Under the pieces are notes generated by a model. That model did no database searches, was not told where the DNA came from, and was given only the letters and a program-made list of their open reading frames with translations. A DNA stretch of 64,000 nt from Herpetosiphon giganteus (GTDB lineage: Bacteria; Chloroflexota; Chloroflexia; Chloroflexales; Herpetosiphonaceae), in the NCBI RefSeq assembly GCF_016907925.1, contig NZ_JAFBCZ010000011.1, forward strand, positions 62,001 through 126,000. Reading direction: 5' to 3'. Of the stretch, positions 52,428 through 61,114 are shown one piece after another (position 1 is the stretch's first letter; each line of letters begins with the position of its first letter). Position numbers and translations under genes: made by a program.

Positions 52428-54533
52428 ATGCCTCGCTCGACACCACTCGACAGAGTACGCAATATTGGGATTATTGCCCACATTGACGCAGGGAAAACGA
52501 CTACCACCGAACGGATTTTGTTCTACACCGGTCGTAACTATAAGATCGGGGAAGTCCACGAAGGCGCTGCCACCATGGACTGGATGGAACAAGAACGCGA
52601 ACGTGGGATCACGATTACCGCTGCTGCTACCACCGCTCACTGGGAATATGCTGAGCAACGCTATCAAATTAATATTATTGACACGCCTGGCCACGTGGAC
52701 TTTACCGCTGAAGTAGAGCGCTCATTGCGCGTGCTCGACGGTGGCGTAGTGGTGTTCGACGCAGTGGCCGGTGTGGAGCCACAATCAGAAACGGTGTGGC
52801 GACAAGCTGATAAATATAGCGTGCCGCGGATTTGTTTTGTCAACAAAATGGACCGCATGGGCGCAAACTTCGACCGTACCGTCAGCATGATTGTTGATCG
52901 CCTTGGCGCTAAGCCAGTGCCGATCCAATTGCCAATCGGGGCCGAAGATCGCTTCCAAGGCATCATCGACTTGATGGAAAACAAGGCTATCTTCTACATG
53001 GACGATGTTGGTAAAGTCCAAGAAGAACGCGAAATTCCTGCTGAATTGGCTGAAAAAGCGAAAGCAGCCCGCGATTATATGCTCGAAGCAATCGCCGAAA
53101 CTGACGATGAGCTGATGATGCTCTATCTCGAAGGCGAAGAATTGCAAGTGCCAGAATTGCGCCGCGCCCTTCGCGCTGCCACCATCGGCAACAAATTGGT
53201 GCCGGTTTTGTGTGGTTCAGCCTTGAAGAACAAAGGTGTTCAGCGCATGCTCGACGCAGTTGTGTTGCTCTTGCCTTCACCATTGGAAATTCCAGTGACC
53301 AAGGCTGTGCGCCCAGGCGTTGATTCAGAAGCTGAAGATGCAGAGTTCATTGAGCGTCCAGCCGACGAAAATGCACCATTCACTGGCTTGGTCTTCAAAA
53401 TTATGGCTGACCCATTCGTGGGTAAGTTGGCCTACTTCCGCGTTTACTCAGGTAAGCTCGAAACTGGCTCATACGTTTTGAACACCACCAAGAACAAGCG
53501 CGAACGGGTTGGCCGCTTGCTGCAAATGCACGCTAACCACCGCGAAGAAATCAAGGAAGTGTACGCAGGCGATATTGCTGCTGTGGTGGGTCCAAAGGAT
53601 ACCTTCACCGGCGATACCATCTGCTCACCAGATGATCCAGTGGTTTTGGAAAGCATCAAGTTCCCAGAACCAGTTATCTCGGTGGCGATCGAGCCAAAAA
53701 CCAAGGCCGACCAAGACAAGATGTCGATTGCACTCTCACGCTTGGCCGAAGAAGATCCAACCTTCCGATTGAACACCGATGTCGAAACTGGCCAAACGAT
53801 CATCCGCGGGATGGGCGAATTGCACTTGGAAGTTATCGTCGACCGCATGATGCGCGAATTCAAGGTTGAAGCCAACGTTGGTAAGCCTCAAGTGGCCTAC
53901 CGCGAAAGCATCACCAAGAGCGTCGATATCGATAGCAAGTTCGTACGCCAATCGGGCGGTAAAGGTCAATACGGCCACGTTAAAGTCAAGTTCGAACCAT
54001 CAGGTGAAGGCGAAGGCTATATCTTCGTCAATGGTATCGTTGGTGGGGTTGTGCCTCGCGAATACGTACCAGCAGTCGAAGCCGGTATCCGCGAAGCCAT
54101 GGAAACTGGCGTTATCGCTGGTTACCCAGTGGTCGATGTCAAAGCAACCTTGTTCGACGGCTCATACCACGACGTTGACTCGTCGGAAATGGCCTTCAAG
54201 ATTGCCGCTTCAATGGCCTTGAAGGACGGCGTTCGCCGTGGCGCTCCTCAAATCTTGGAACCAATCATGAAGATCGAAGTGATTGTGCCCGAAGATTACA
54301 TGGGTAGCGTCATCGGTGACGTAAACAGCCGCCGTGGTCGCATCGAAGGGATGGAAGCTCGCGGTAACGCTCAAGTCGTGCGTGGCTTCGTGCCATTGGC
54401 CAACATGTTTGGTTATGTCAACGATTTGCGCTCACAAACCCAAGGCCGCGCTACCTACTCGATGGAATTCCATCACTACGAGCCAATTCCACGCAACTTG
54501 CAAGAAGAATTGGTCGAAAAGTCACGTAGCTAA
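52428..54533 (+). CDS. fusA: Elongation factor G
   Basis: 701 residues, full length. GTPase motifs [27 protein letters not shown] and NKMDRMG; domain [15 protein letters not shown] and [11 protein letters not shown]. Drives ribosomal translocation. 166 bp from rpsG, with a terminator and promoter between; tuf does not follow. Confidence 0.97.
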   Translation: MPRSTPLDRVRNIGIIAHIDAGKTTTTERILFYTGRNYKIGEVHEGAATMDWMEQERERGITITAAATTAHWEYAEQRYQINIIDTPGHVDFTAEVERSLRVLDGGVVVFDAVAGVEPQSETVWRQADKYSVPRICFVNKMDRMGANFDRTVSMIVDRLGAKPVPIQLPIGAEDRFQGIIDLMENKAIFYMDDVGKVQEEREIPAELAEKAKAARDYMLEAIAETDDELMMLYLEGEELQVPELRRALRAATIGNKLVPVLCGSALKNKGVQRMLDAVVLLLPSPLEIPVTKAVRPGVDSEAEDAEFIERPADENAPFTGLVFKIMADPFVGKLAYFRVYSGKLETGSYVLNTTKNKRERVGRLLQMHANHREEIKEVYAGDIAAVVGPKDTFTGDTICSPDDPVVLESIKFPEPVISVAIEPKTKADQDKMSIALSRLAEEDPTFRLNTDVETGQTIIRGMGELHLEVIVDRMMREFKVEANVGKPQVAYRESITKSVDIDSKFVRQSGGKGQYGHVKVKFEPSGEGEGYIFVNGIVGGVVPREYVPAVEAGIREAMETGVIAGYPVVDVKATLFDGSYHDVDSSEMAFKIAASMALKDGVRRGAPQILEPIMKIEVIVPEDYMGSVIGDVNSRRGRIEGMEARGNAQVVRGFVPLANMFGYVNDLRSQTQGRATYSMEFHHYEPIPRNLQEELVEKSRS

Positions 54534-54553
54534 ACCCTGCTACAAAGCACCCC

Positions 54554-54596
54554 AAATGGGTCGATTGGGTATACCAATCGGCCCATTTTCTTTTAA
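54554..54596 (+). terminator. Terminator of fusA
   Basis: AAATGGGTCGATTGG (54554-54568), loop GTATA, CCAATCGGCCCATTT (54574-54588), then TCTTTT. Confidence 0.9.
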
Positions 54597-54661
54597 CTTT
54601 TTTGTGCGTATAATAAAGCACACAGATGCAATCCTGCTTCCAGCAATCCGGAGCCAACTCC

Positions 54662-55618
54662 ATGATCCGAATTACTCAACGCCAAGCAATTCTTGCCCTT
54701 TTAGTGCTGTTAAATATCACAACTGCCGCAATTGATGTAGTGCTTGGCCTGCGCAATGGCTGGCAAGAACCCCTCTTGATGGGTAGCATTTTGCTGGTAC
54801 TGATTGGAATTAGCGTTGCCTATTGGCGCGGTATTGAATGGAGTCGCTGGTTAATGGTCGGCTTTGTGACAATTATCTGCGCAGTCTTTGTCGATAAAAC
54901 CCAGCCAGTCAGCCTCATGACCCTGATCCCGCCGTTAATGGCCTTGATTATGGGTTCTTCAACGGCTGTGATTATCAGCGCCGTTGTTGGCTATGGTGGC
55001 ATTCTCGTCCGATCAAATTTCGATGGGGTCTATGCAGCAGTTGATAATCTGGTTGCCTATGGCCTGATCGTTGCTGCAATGGTGCTGATTCGCACCATCA
55101 ATGAAACAAATTTGTTGGCCTTACGCGAAACAATCAGCAAATCCGATGGCGAACAGCGCCGCATCAAAGCGCAATCAACGTTAATGCGCAACCAAGCAGA
55201 TGCCTTGCTCAAGCAAAATCAGGAGCAACAACGCTTGTTTACCTTGGTTGAAACCCTCGAAACTCCAGCGGTCACAATTGCCGCCAATGTGTTGCTCGCG
55301 CCTTTGGTCGGCGCACTCGATACCAAACGAATTGAGCACATTCAAAAACGCTTGCTGGCAACCATCCATCGTCAACGTACTCGCCTGCTGATTCTAGATA
55401 TGGCTGGGGTGCGTGAGCTGGCCAACGATGCAGCCGAACATGTGCTGCTCATGATTCAGGCAATTCGCTTGCTTGGCTGCGAGGTTACTGTTACCAGCGC
55501 TTCAGCAGAAATTGCCATGCAATTCGGCGATCTTGGGGTCGATCGCGAGTTGTTCAAAACCGCCCAAACCCCCCAAATTGCGCTTGAACAGAGCGTTTAT
55601 AGCGTGAGCAAGCACTAA
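54662..55618 (+). CDS. Membrane protein with C-terminal STAS domain
   Basis: 318 residues from ATG 54662 (CGGAG 9 bp upstream). Four or five spans (about 8-140), a linking helix (RETISKSDGEQRRIKAQST), then an RsbR-type STAS domain (about 210-310: APLVGALDTKRIEHIQ, LLILDMAGVRELANDAAEHV, RLLGCEVTVTSASAEI). The Ser/Thr residues usually phosphorylated in RsbR-like STAS domains are replaced (Ala and Asn), so control must differ. Membrane-linked stress sensor inferred. Confidence 0.8.
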   Translation: MIRITQRQAILALLVLLNITTAAIDVVLGLRNGWQEPLLMGSILLVLIGISVAYWRGIEWSRWLMVGFVTIICAVFVDKTQPVSLMTLIPPLMALIMGSSTAVIISAVVGYGGILVRSNFDGVYAAVDNLVAYGLIVAAMVLIRTINETNLLALRETISKSDGEQRRIKAQSTLMRNQADALLKQNQEQQRLFTLVETLETPAVTIAANVLLAPLVGALDTKRIEHIQKRLLATIHRQRTRLLILDMAGVRELANDAAEHVLLMIQAIRLLGCEVTVTSASAEIAMQFGDLGVDRELFKTAQTPQIALEQSVYSVSKH

Positions 55619-55619
55619 T

Positions 55620-55648
55620 TTGACAAGTAATCAAGGTTGTGCTATTAT
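55620..55648 (+). promoter_or_regulatory. Promoter of tRNA-fMet
   Basis: TTGACA (55620-55625), 17-bp spacer, TATTAT (55643-55648), 12 bp before the tRNA. Begins 2 bp after the STAS gene stop. Confidence 0.88.
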
Positions 55649-55659
55649 ATATAGGTCAA

Positions 55660-55734
<75 letters not shown>

Positions 55735-55747
55735 CAACTAAAGATTT

Positions 55748-55779
55748 GAGCGGCTTGCTTATACCAAGCCGCTCATTCT
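55748..55779 (+). terminator. Hairpin between the two CAT tRNAs
   Basis: GAGCGGCTTG (55748-55757) and CAAGCCGCTC (55765-55774), 10-bp perfect stem, weak T run (ATTCTG). May end or process the tRNA-fMet transcript. Confidence 0.6.
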
Positions 55780-55781
55780 GT

Positions 55782-55857
<76 letters not shown>

Positions 55858-56013
55858 TTTTTTTATTTTAGGCCCCAATTATCTCCTCAACTCACTCCTA
55901 ATTATCTCAGCTATTTCTCAGATACCCACAAGTTAAATGTCACACAGCATGTAGCCAAAATCAGCTTGCCCCTGCCTATAATCATCACATTAGTCTTGAT
56001 GTAGAAAGGACCA

Positions 56014-57687
56014 GTGATGAAGTGGTTATGGCGCATAGGTTTTTTAATGTTGAGCCTCGGCTTTATACTTCGGCCTGCATCCGCCCAACAAAATCAAATC
56101 AGTAGCCGCGATATTGTGAGCGAGCATGCGATTACAGGGCTTAAACTTGATGGCAATTGGCTTGCATGGCGCACTTGGCGCACAGATTTCGTCAATTACA
56201 CCAGTGAATTATTGGTAACCAATCTCACGACCGGAACTAGCATTAGCCTTGGCAGTGTGCAAAATCAAACCTATGATTTCTTTATTACGAATGGGCGGGT
56301 CATCTGGCGCGATAATCAACATGTCTATCAGTATGAACTGGCGACCCAAACCAAGAGCATTTTGCAAGTGCCACATCAAGAAAACCACATGCGTTGGACG
56401 GTTGCTGGCGATTGGTTGATTTGGTTGGAACTTGAAGGAGCACCACCCCAAATCACCAACCAAATCTGGAAATGGCATCTGGCGGGCAATCAGGCTCCCA
56501 TGTTGGTTGGCAGCGAAGTAGCCACAATTTATGGCACTGATTCGTTGCAAAGCGATGGAGAAATTGTTAGCTGGTCGTATGCTACTCAAATTGCGGTAAA
56601 ATATAATGTCTGCTCTGAAATCCATTATCTTGCCTTGGATGGCTCACAAGCTCCCCAAAAATTAACCGAACCTGCTTGTAACATTGGGATTAAACAAAAT
56701 TTATTGCTCAATAAAAGCTTTTATTATTGCAACGACAGGCATTTATATGCTCGCACATTGGCCAATACCGAAACATTAATCCAAGCAAATAACTGCCGTT
56801 TTGATGCGCTCTCTAGTTTCGCTGGCAGTGGAAATTTCTTGGTAGCGCTCAATTTTGGTGAACAGTCGACTGCTGAACTGAGCCTGGTTGGGGTTGATAT
56901 TCGGCAAAAAAGCATGTTTACAATCGATCGTTTTGGCTATAGCGATAGTAATCGTCCATTGATTACGATCAATAATTCGCTGGTCGCGTGGAGCGATACT
57001 CGTGGTGCCAAACCAGTGATTCATGTGCGGCCAATCACCGAGGTTGTACCAACTGCGCCGCGCCAAGCCAACGATCCTTTGCTCGCAAATCGCAGCTATT
57101 ACCCAGAAAGCATGCACTCGCTTGGCGGTTTATTCGAGCAATATTGGCAAAAAAATGGCGGCTTGGCGGTGTTTGGCTATCCGCAAAGCGAAGAATTTAG
57201 CCAAGTTAATGCAGATACTGGCAAAACCTACACCGTGCAGTTTCTCGAACGCCAGCGCTACGAGCATCACCCTGAGTTGGCAGGCACGCCATATGAGGTT
57301 TCGTTGGGTCGCTTAGGCGCTGAACGCTTGGCAACGCTCAATCGCAATTGGCAAACCGAAGGTGATAGCTCAGCTGGCGCAGAACAATTGCCTGGTCAAT
57401 GCCAACATTTTGCCACCACCGATCGCAAGGTTTGTGGCGCGTTTCTGAGCTATTGGCAAAGCAATGGCCTCGATTTAGGCGAACCTGGGGTTAGTTATGC
57501 TGAATCATTAGCCTTGTTTGGCTTGCCGCTCACCGCCCCGCATCTGGAAACCAATCCTGATGGCGATCGGGTATTGACTCAATGGTTTGAGCGTGCCCGT
57601 TTTGAATGGCATCCCGATAATCCAGCACAATTTCAAGTGCAACTTGGGCGCTTGGCCGCCGAACAAATCCCTAACGTAGGTTGGTAA
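56014..57687 (+). CDS. Secreted beta-propeller protein with two LGFP-like tail repeats
   Basis: 557 residues. Signal peptide (1-24), an N-terminal region of WD/TolB-like repeats (about 30-340: DGNWLAWRTWR, NGRVIWRDN, GDWLIWLELE, NNSLVAWSDTRG). Then two LGFP-like repeats (about 360-455 and 460-555): FEQYWQKNGGLAVFGYPQSEEF, QFLERQRYEHHPE, and FLSYWQSNGLDLGEPG, QWFERARFEWHPD. This tail repeat is common in secreted Chloroflexi proteins. Ligand unknown. Terminator 16 bp on. Confidence 0.82.
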   Translation: MMKWLWRIGFLMLSLGFILRPASAQQNQISSRDIVSEHAITGLKLDGNWLAWRTWRTDFVNYTSELLVTNLTTGTSISLGSVQNQTYDFFITNGRVIWRDNQHVYQYELATQTKSILQVPHQENHMRWTVAGDWLIWLELEGAPPQITNQIWKWHLAGNQAPMLVGSEVATIYGTDSLQSDGEIVSWSYATQIAVKYNVCSEIHYLALDGSQAPQKLTEPACNIGIKQNLLLNKSFYYCNDRHLYARTLANTETLIQANNCRFDALSSFAGSGNFLVALNFGEQSTAELSLVGVDIRQKSMFTIDRFGYSDSNRPLITINNSLVAWSDTRGAKPVIHVRPITEVVPTAPRQANDPLLANRSYYPESMHSLGGLFEQYWQKNGGLAVFGYPQSEEFSQVNADTGKTYTVQFLERQRYEHHPELAGTPYEVSLGRLGAERLATLNRNWQTEGDSSAGAEQLPGQCQHFATTDRKVCGAFLSYWQSNGLDLGEPGVSYAESLALFGLPLTAPHLETNPDGDRVLTQWFERARFEWHPDNPAQFQVQLGRLAAEQIPNVGW

Positions 57688-57702
57688 GCACTAAGTAATG
57701 AG

Positions 57703-57740
57703 CAGTCGCCCTTGGTTTGATCAAGGGCGACTGTTTTTTT
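57703..57740 (+). terminator. Terminator of the propeller protein gene
   Basis: CAGTCGCCCTTG (57703-57714), loop of 7, CAAGGGCGACTG (57722-57733), then TTTTTTT. Confidence 0.92.
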
Positions 57741-57993
57741 ATTTGCTGGTCAGGCCGCCACAATTGGGGTCGCCACAAACACACTGGTTGGCTGGTTGCT
57801 TACGGCGTAAGAACAATAATGGAATTGCACATGGAATCAGACAAGCAAGCAGCATAACGATTGGCGTTGCACCAGCTAATAATCCGCCCAACACGCTGCG
57901 CTCGAAAAAGAATATGCCAAGCATAACCCCCGCAATCAGCAATAAACCAACCTTGCTACGCAGCACACCAAAACACTCTTGCAATAGTTTCAT
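57739..57993 (-). CDS. Small Cys-containing membrane protein (DUF2933-like)
   Basis: 84 residues from ATG 57993 (GGAG 6-7 bp upstream). Two membrane spans; MLLACLIPC sits where DUF2933 proteins have LLACPLMHLFM, and a Cys-rich end CVCGDPNCG follows. Promoter has a 19-bp spacer dyad typical of MerR control, divergent from the MerR gene. Metal handling inferred. Confidence 0.65.
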   Translation of the reverse strand: MKLLQECFGVLRSKVGLLLIAGVMLGIFFFERSVLGGLLAGATPIVMLLACLIPCAIPLLFLRRKQPANQCVCGDPNCGGLTSK

Positions 57994-58022
57994 CGAATAC
58001 TCCTTTATAACCTGACAGGTGT

Positions 58023-58053
58023 ACGCTATCATGTGAAGTGCACTTTAAGTCAA
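58023..58053 (-). promoter_or_regulatory. MerR-type promoter with 19-bp spacer
   Basis: On minus: TTGACT (plus 58048-58053), 19-bp spacer, TAGCGT (58023-58028). The spacer holds the dyad TTAAAGTGCACTTCA centred on GTGCAC, as MerR regulators need to activate. Fires toward the small membrane protein. Confidence 0.75.
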
Positions 58054-58069
58054 GCAGGAGTTTTGGCCA

Positions 58070-58501
58070 ATGCAAGGATTATCAATTGGCGAGGTCGCAG
58101 CCCAAACCGGCCTTCAAACGTCAGCAATTCGTTATTATGAGCAGATGGGCTTAATTCCCAAGCCCCAGCGCCATAATACCCGCCGCCGCTATGATCCAAG
58201 CGTGTTGCAATGGATTAGCTTGATCAATTTGGCCCGCAAAGCTGGTTTTTCGATTGCCGAAGTTCAAACATTAATGCATGGATTTGAAGCTGATACACCG
58301 CCCTCAGAGCGCTGGCAAACCATGGCGCACAGCAAACTCGTCCAAGTTGCGCAGCAAATGCAGGTCTTACAGCAAATGCAAGCATTGCTCACATATGGTA
58401 TGCAATGCCAATGCTTGCGGCTCGAAGATTGTCGGATTAGCGACGAGCAGGGCTGTAACGAGGGTTGTTCAGGCGCAACGCAAAGCGAAGGTTGCGAATG
58501 A
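58070..58501 (+). CDS. MerR-family transcriptional regulator
   Basis: 143 residues. Helix-turn-helix SIGEVAAQTGLQTSAIRYYEQ and wing NTRRRYDPSVLQW, effector helix, then a Cys-rich end (QCQCLRLEDCRISDEQGC, further Cys). The Cys pattern implies metal, redox or thiol sensing. Start lies 17 bp from the dyad. Likely controls the divergent membrane gene and perhaps itself. Confidence 0.9.
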   Translation: MQGLSIGEVAAQTGLQTSAIRYYEQMGLIPKPQRHNTRRRYDPSVLQWISLINLARKAGFSIAEVQTLMHGFEADTPPSERWQTMAHSKLVQVAQQMQVLQQMQALLTYGMQCQCLRLEDCRISDEQGCNEGCSGATQSEGCE

Positions 58502-58511
58502 TGGAGCAAGT

Positions 58512-58547
58512 TAAAAAGCGCTGCTCGATCGACGATCAAGCAGCGCT
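58512..58547 (-). terminator. Terminator of the DsbB-DsbA-like operon
   Basis: AGCGCTGCT (58517-58525) and AGCAGCGCT (58539-58547) with further GATCG pairing inside; on minus TTTTTAAC follows. Confidence 0.85.
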
Positions 58548-58555
58548 ACCAACCA

Positions 58556-59245
58556 TTATTTTGCGTCGTCGATTGCGCTTTGCAAGGCGCTTTGGCTGAG
58601 GGTTGCAACCGGTTTGCCATTGACAAAGAAGCTTGGTGTGCCACGCACATTCAGCGCTTGCGCATCAGCATTATCACGCTCAATCTTCTGCATAACTACT
58701 GGGTCGCTCAGATCTTTGGCAAATTTATCGCCATCAAGGCCCAACTCTTGGGCATATTGCAGCATTAATGCGGTTTGGGGAGTTCGTTTTTCGCCCCACT
58801 CGCTTTGCTTGGTGAACAACAGCTCTTGCATCTCCCAATATTTGCCTTGGTTGCCAGCAGCTTCGGTGGCGGCAATCGCCAAAACCGAGTTGTTGTGCAA
58901 GGGGAAGTAGCGCACCACTAAGCGCACATTATCGCCATTTTGAGCTAACACATCTTTGACGATTGGGAAGAAGGCGCGGCAGGATTCACACTCAGGATCA
59001 AGAAACTCAACCACCGTTACCGGCGCGTCGTTCTTGCCCAAAACGGGGCTATCGGCATAAATTAAGCGCGAAATATCGACTGGCTGGGAAGAATTAGCTC
59101 CAGTTTGGGTCAACAGCACGACAGCCACAATCACCAAAACTGGAATACTCAACCAGAGCAACATTTTAACTTCACGGGGCAAACCACCTTGCGGCTTGCG
59201 GGTGCGGCTTTGGCGTTTTTTATTGCTAGCAATCGATTTACTCAT
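58556..59245 (-). CDS. DsbA-like membrane-anchored thiol oxidoreductase
   Basis: 229 residues from ATG 59245 (AAGGAG 8 bp upstream), overlapping the DsbB-like stop by 8 bp. Basic N-terminus, one span (about 28-48), thioredoxin/DsbA fold with active CESC in FLDPECESCRAF and cis-Pro region NVRGTPSFFVNG. Introduces disulfides in exported proteins. Confidence 0.9.
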   Translation of the reverse strand: MSKSIASNKKRQSRTRKPQGGLPREVKMLLWLSIPVLVIVAVVLLTQTGANSSQPVDISRLIYADSPVLGKNDAPVTVVEFLDPECESCRAFFPIVKDVLAQNGDNVRLVVRYFPLHNNSVLAIAATEAAGNQGKYWEMQELLFTKQSEWGEKRTPQTALMLQYAQELGLDGDKFAKDLSDPVVMQKIERDNADAQALNVRGTPSFFVNGKPVATLSQSALQSAIDDAK

Positions 59246-59732
59246 GATCAAGCTCCTTGGCTGGTTTAACAAATAACAAAGCAACGGTAATGACGCTGAA
59301 GGCGACCCAAGCTAAAAGGGGAATCGTAATAAAGCCATACCAGTTGATCCAACGGGCAAGGCACGAAACCCCAGCGCTGCACGGCGCAAGTTCAGCTGAA
59401 ATTACGCCATAGGTCAGCAAACAATGATAGCTGGCGATGAGCCAACCACCAATGCTCAACGGCAAGGCATACCAACGCATCGCCGGGTCGCGGCGAATGA
59501 TCCCCACGGTGAGAATTGCCACCAAGGGATACATAAAAATCCGTTGATACCAGCACAAATTACAGGGCGGAAAGCCCTTGATTTCGCTAAAATAGAGGCT
59601 GCCAAGTGTGGCTACCACCGCCTGAAGCCAGGCGAAATAGCCAAGATTTTGGCGGACACGCTGTCCAAATGAACTACTCGTTCGATCATCAAGATCGTCA
59701 AGATCCGATGATTCAATCACTGAGGGTTGCAT
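59238..59732 (-). CDS. DsbB/BdbC-like quinone-coupled oxidase
   Basis: 164 residues, four spans. FPPCNLCWYQRIFMYPL (first Cys pair) and APCSAGVSC (second pair) are the DsbB/BdbC hallmarks. It reoxidises the DsbA-like partner encoded next and passes electrons to quinones. Stop and next start overlap. Confidence 0.92.
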   Translation of the reverse strand: MQPSVIESSDLDDLDDRTSSSFGQRVRQNLGYFAWLQAVVATLGSLYFSEIKGFPPCNLCWYQRIFMYPLVAILTVGIIRRDPAMRWYALPLSIGGWLIASYHCLLTYGVISAELAPCSAGVSCLARWINWYGFITIPLLAWVAFSVITVALLFVKPAKELDHE

Positions 59733-59824
59733 AACATCCTTCTTTGGTTATGTTTTCGAGCGCACCGATCGATCAGATCAGCCGATGATACGGCAGATTG
59801 ACCATTAACCATGGTGTTGAAGGA

Positions 59825-60178
59825 TTAAATGAATTTCGGAGGGGGAACGATGAGGGCTAAACTTGGTGAACGATAGTGCATCGGATCGGGCATCCAATGT
59901 AGTTGATCAGCCACAAGGATTAACTCAAATTGCTTGGTAGCCAGCAAAAATGGAGCTGCATGGCTGACACAAGCATCACTTGGCGATTTTGCTGGCGTAG
60001 AGATCGGCTGTTCGGAATGATGCTCATCAGCAAAACCTTGGCTGACTTGGGTCGCACACGGATATTGATAACTCATCAAAATCCGTGGTTGGCATGGCGC
60101 AAGCACCAACGGAATCAGCAGCAACACAATGGTGCTGAGCCACGTCATAGTGCGTAAAATGTGCAATTCATGAGCCAT
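59825..60178 (-). CDS. Exported protein of unknown function
   Basis: 117 residues; one hydrophobic signal/anchor (about 8-30), two Cys-His-bearing stretches (SYQYPCATQ, SDACVSHAAPF) and a C-terminus ending VPPPKFI. The next gene on plus ends VPPPKTL, so both may be small exported partners. Weak Shine-Dalgarno. Confidence 0.55.
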   Translation of the reverse strand: MAHELHILRTMTWLSTIVLLLIPLVLAPCQPRILMSYQYPCATQVSQGFADEHHSEQPISTPAKSPSDACVSHAAPFLLATKQFELILVADQLHWMPDPMHYRSPSLALIVPPPKFI

Positions 60179-60241
60179 ACAAGCAACCTACAATCCTTTT
60201 CGTTAACTATACTATACCAAAATCGGCTTAAAAGACCAAAT

Positions 60242-60270
60242 TTGGCGTTTGCCAATGAGTTTGCTATAGT
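60242..60270 (+). promoter_or_regulatory. Candidate promoter of the 60.3-63.1 kb operon
   Basis: TTGGCG (60242-60247), 17-bp spacer, TATAGT (60265-60270), about 30 bp before ATG 60301. Confidence 0.6.
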
Positions 60271-60300
60271 ACAGATTGTGGTTAAATGGGCGGAACAAAC

Positions 60301-60648
60301 ATGGTATACGAACAATCATTTTTGGGCTATTGGTGGCTCAGCAGCTTAATCGTGCTGATTCTGCTGCCAATTGGCCAAGCCAATCAACCCCAGCCAACAA
60401 TGCGCTGGTGGTTCTACCCATGTATGCCGCAAGCCAACGAAGCGCCGCAATCAAGCCCCGAAGCGCCGTTTTCGTTGCCGCTCAACCCAATCGCCGACCA
60501 TATGTATAACCCACTAAGTTGGCTGATGCCAAGTAATTTGCCCAAGTTAAGCCCACTCAAACAACGCTGGCGCTATTGGGAAACGCCGCTTTTGCGCTAC
60601 GCGATGTGGTTTCATCCGCAATACGTGCCACCCCCAAAAACTCTTTAA
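60301..60648 (+). CDS. Small exported/membrane protein of unknown function
   Basis: 115 residues from ATG 60301 (GGCGGA 7 bp upstream; ATG 60286 has no such site). One hydrophobic span (about 6-27), then a Pro/Trp-rich region (RWWFYPCMPQ, YNPLSWLMP, YWETPLLRYAMWFHP) ending VPPPKTL. Unrecognised. First gene of a four-gene run. Confidence 0.55.
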   Translation: MVYEQSFLGYWWLSSLIVLILLPIGQANQPQPTMRWWFYPCMPQANEAPQSSPEAPFSLPLNPIADHMYNPLSWLMPSNLPKLSPLKQRWRYWETPLLRYAMWFHPQYVPPPKTL

Positions 60649-60719
60649 TCGTTTCAAGCGTCGAATTATTGGCCCGATGCCCACTGCTGTGGGGTATTTA
60701 GTATTTTTGAGGTTTTGCA

Positions 60720-61097
60720 ATGCTATTCCGTTATGGGCAGTTAATCCTGCTGAGTTTGATATTCGTGAGTTTAATCGGGTGTAGCCGCACGCCAAGCGAC
60801 GACCCACGTTTGCTGATGAGCCTTGAGCAAACACCAAGTGCAATGGGCGTACAAACCATTGTTTTGGTGATTAATGATGGCTCAACGCCGCTCGACAATG
60901 CCAAAGTTCAGCTCGAAGCAACCATGACCCACGCTGGCATGCCCTCGCAAATTGTGCAAATGCAGGCGCTTGGCGCGGGCAAATATCAGGCCAGCATTGA
61001 TTTTTCGATGCTTGGCGAATGGGTCTTGATTGTGAATGTAACTGAAGCCAATGGCGCAGTGATGCAACGAACCTTACCAGCCTTCAACATTCAATAA
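60720..61097 (+). CDS. YtkA/FixH-like lipoprotein
   Basis: 125 residues. Lipobox VSLIGC, then an Ig-like beta domain: IVLVINDGSTPLDNAKVQLEATMTHAGMP-like core, GKYQASIDFSMLGEWVLIVNV. The THAGMP and GEW elements are typical of YtkA/FixH-type domains associated with copper or cytochrome oxidase assembly. 17 bp before the Fe-S membrane gene. Confidence 0.8.
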   Translation: MLFRYGQLILLSLIFVSLIGCSRTPSDDPRLLMSLEQTPSAMGVQTIVLVINDGSTPLDNAKVQLEATMTHAGMPSQIVQMQALGAGKYQASIDFSMLGEWVLIVNVTEANGAVMQRTLPAFNIQ

Positions 61098-61114
61098 CCC
61101 AAGGGAGTTGGATC

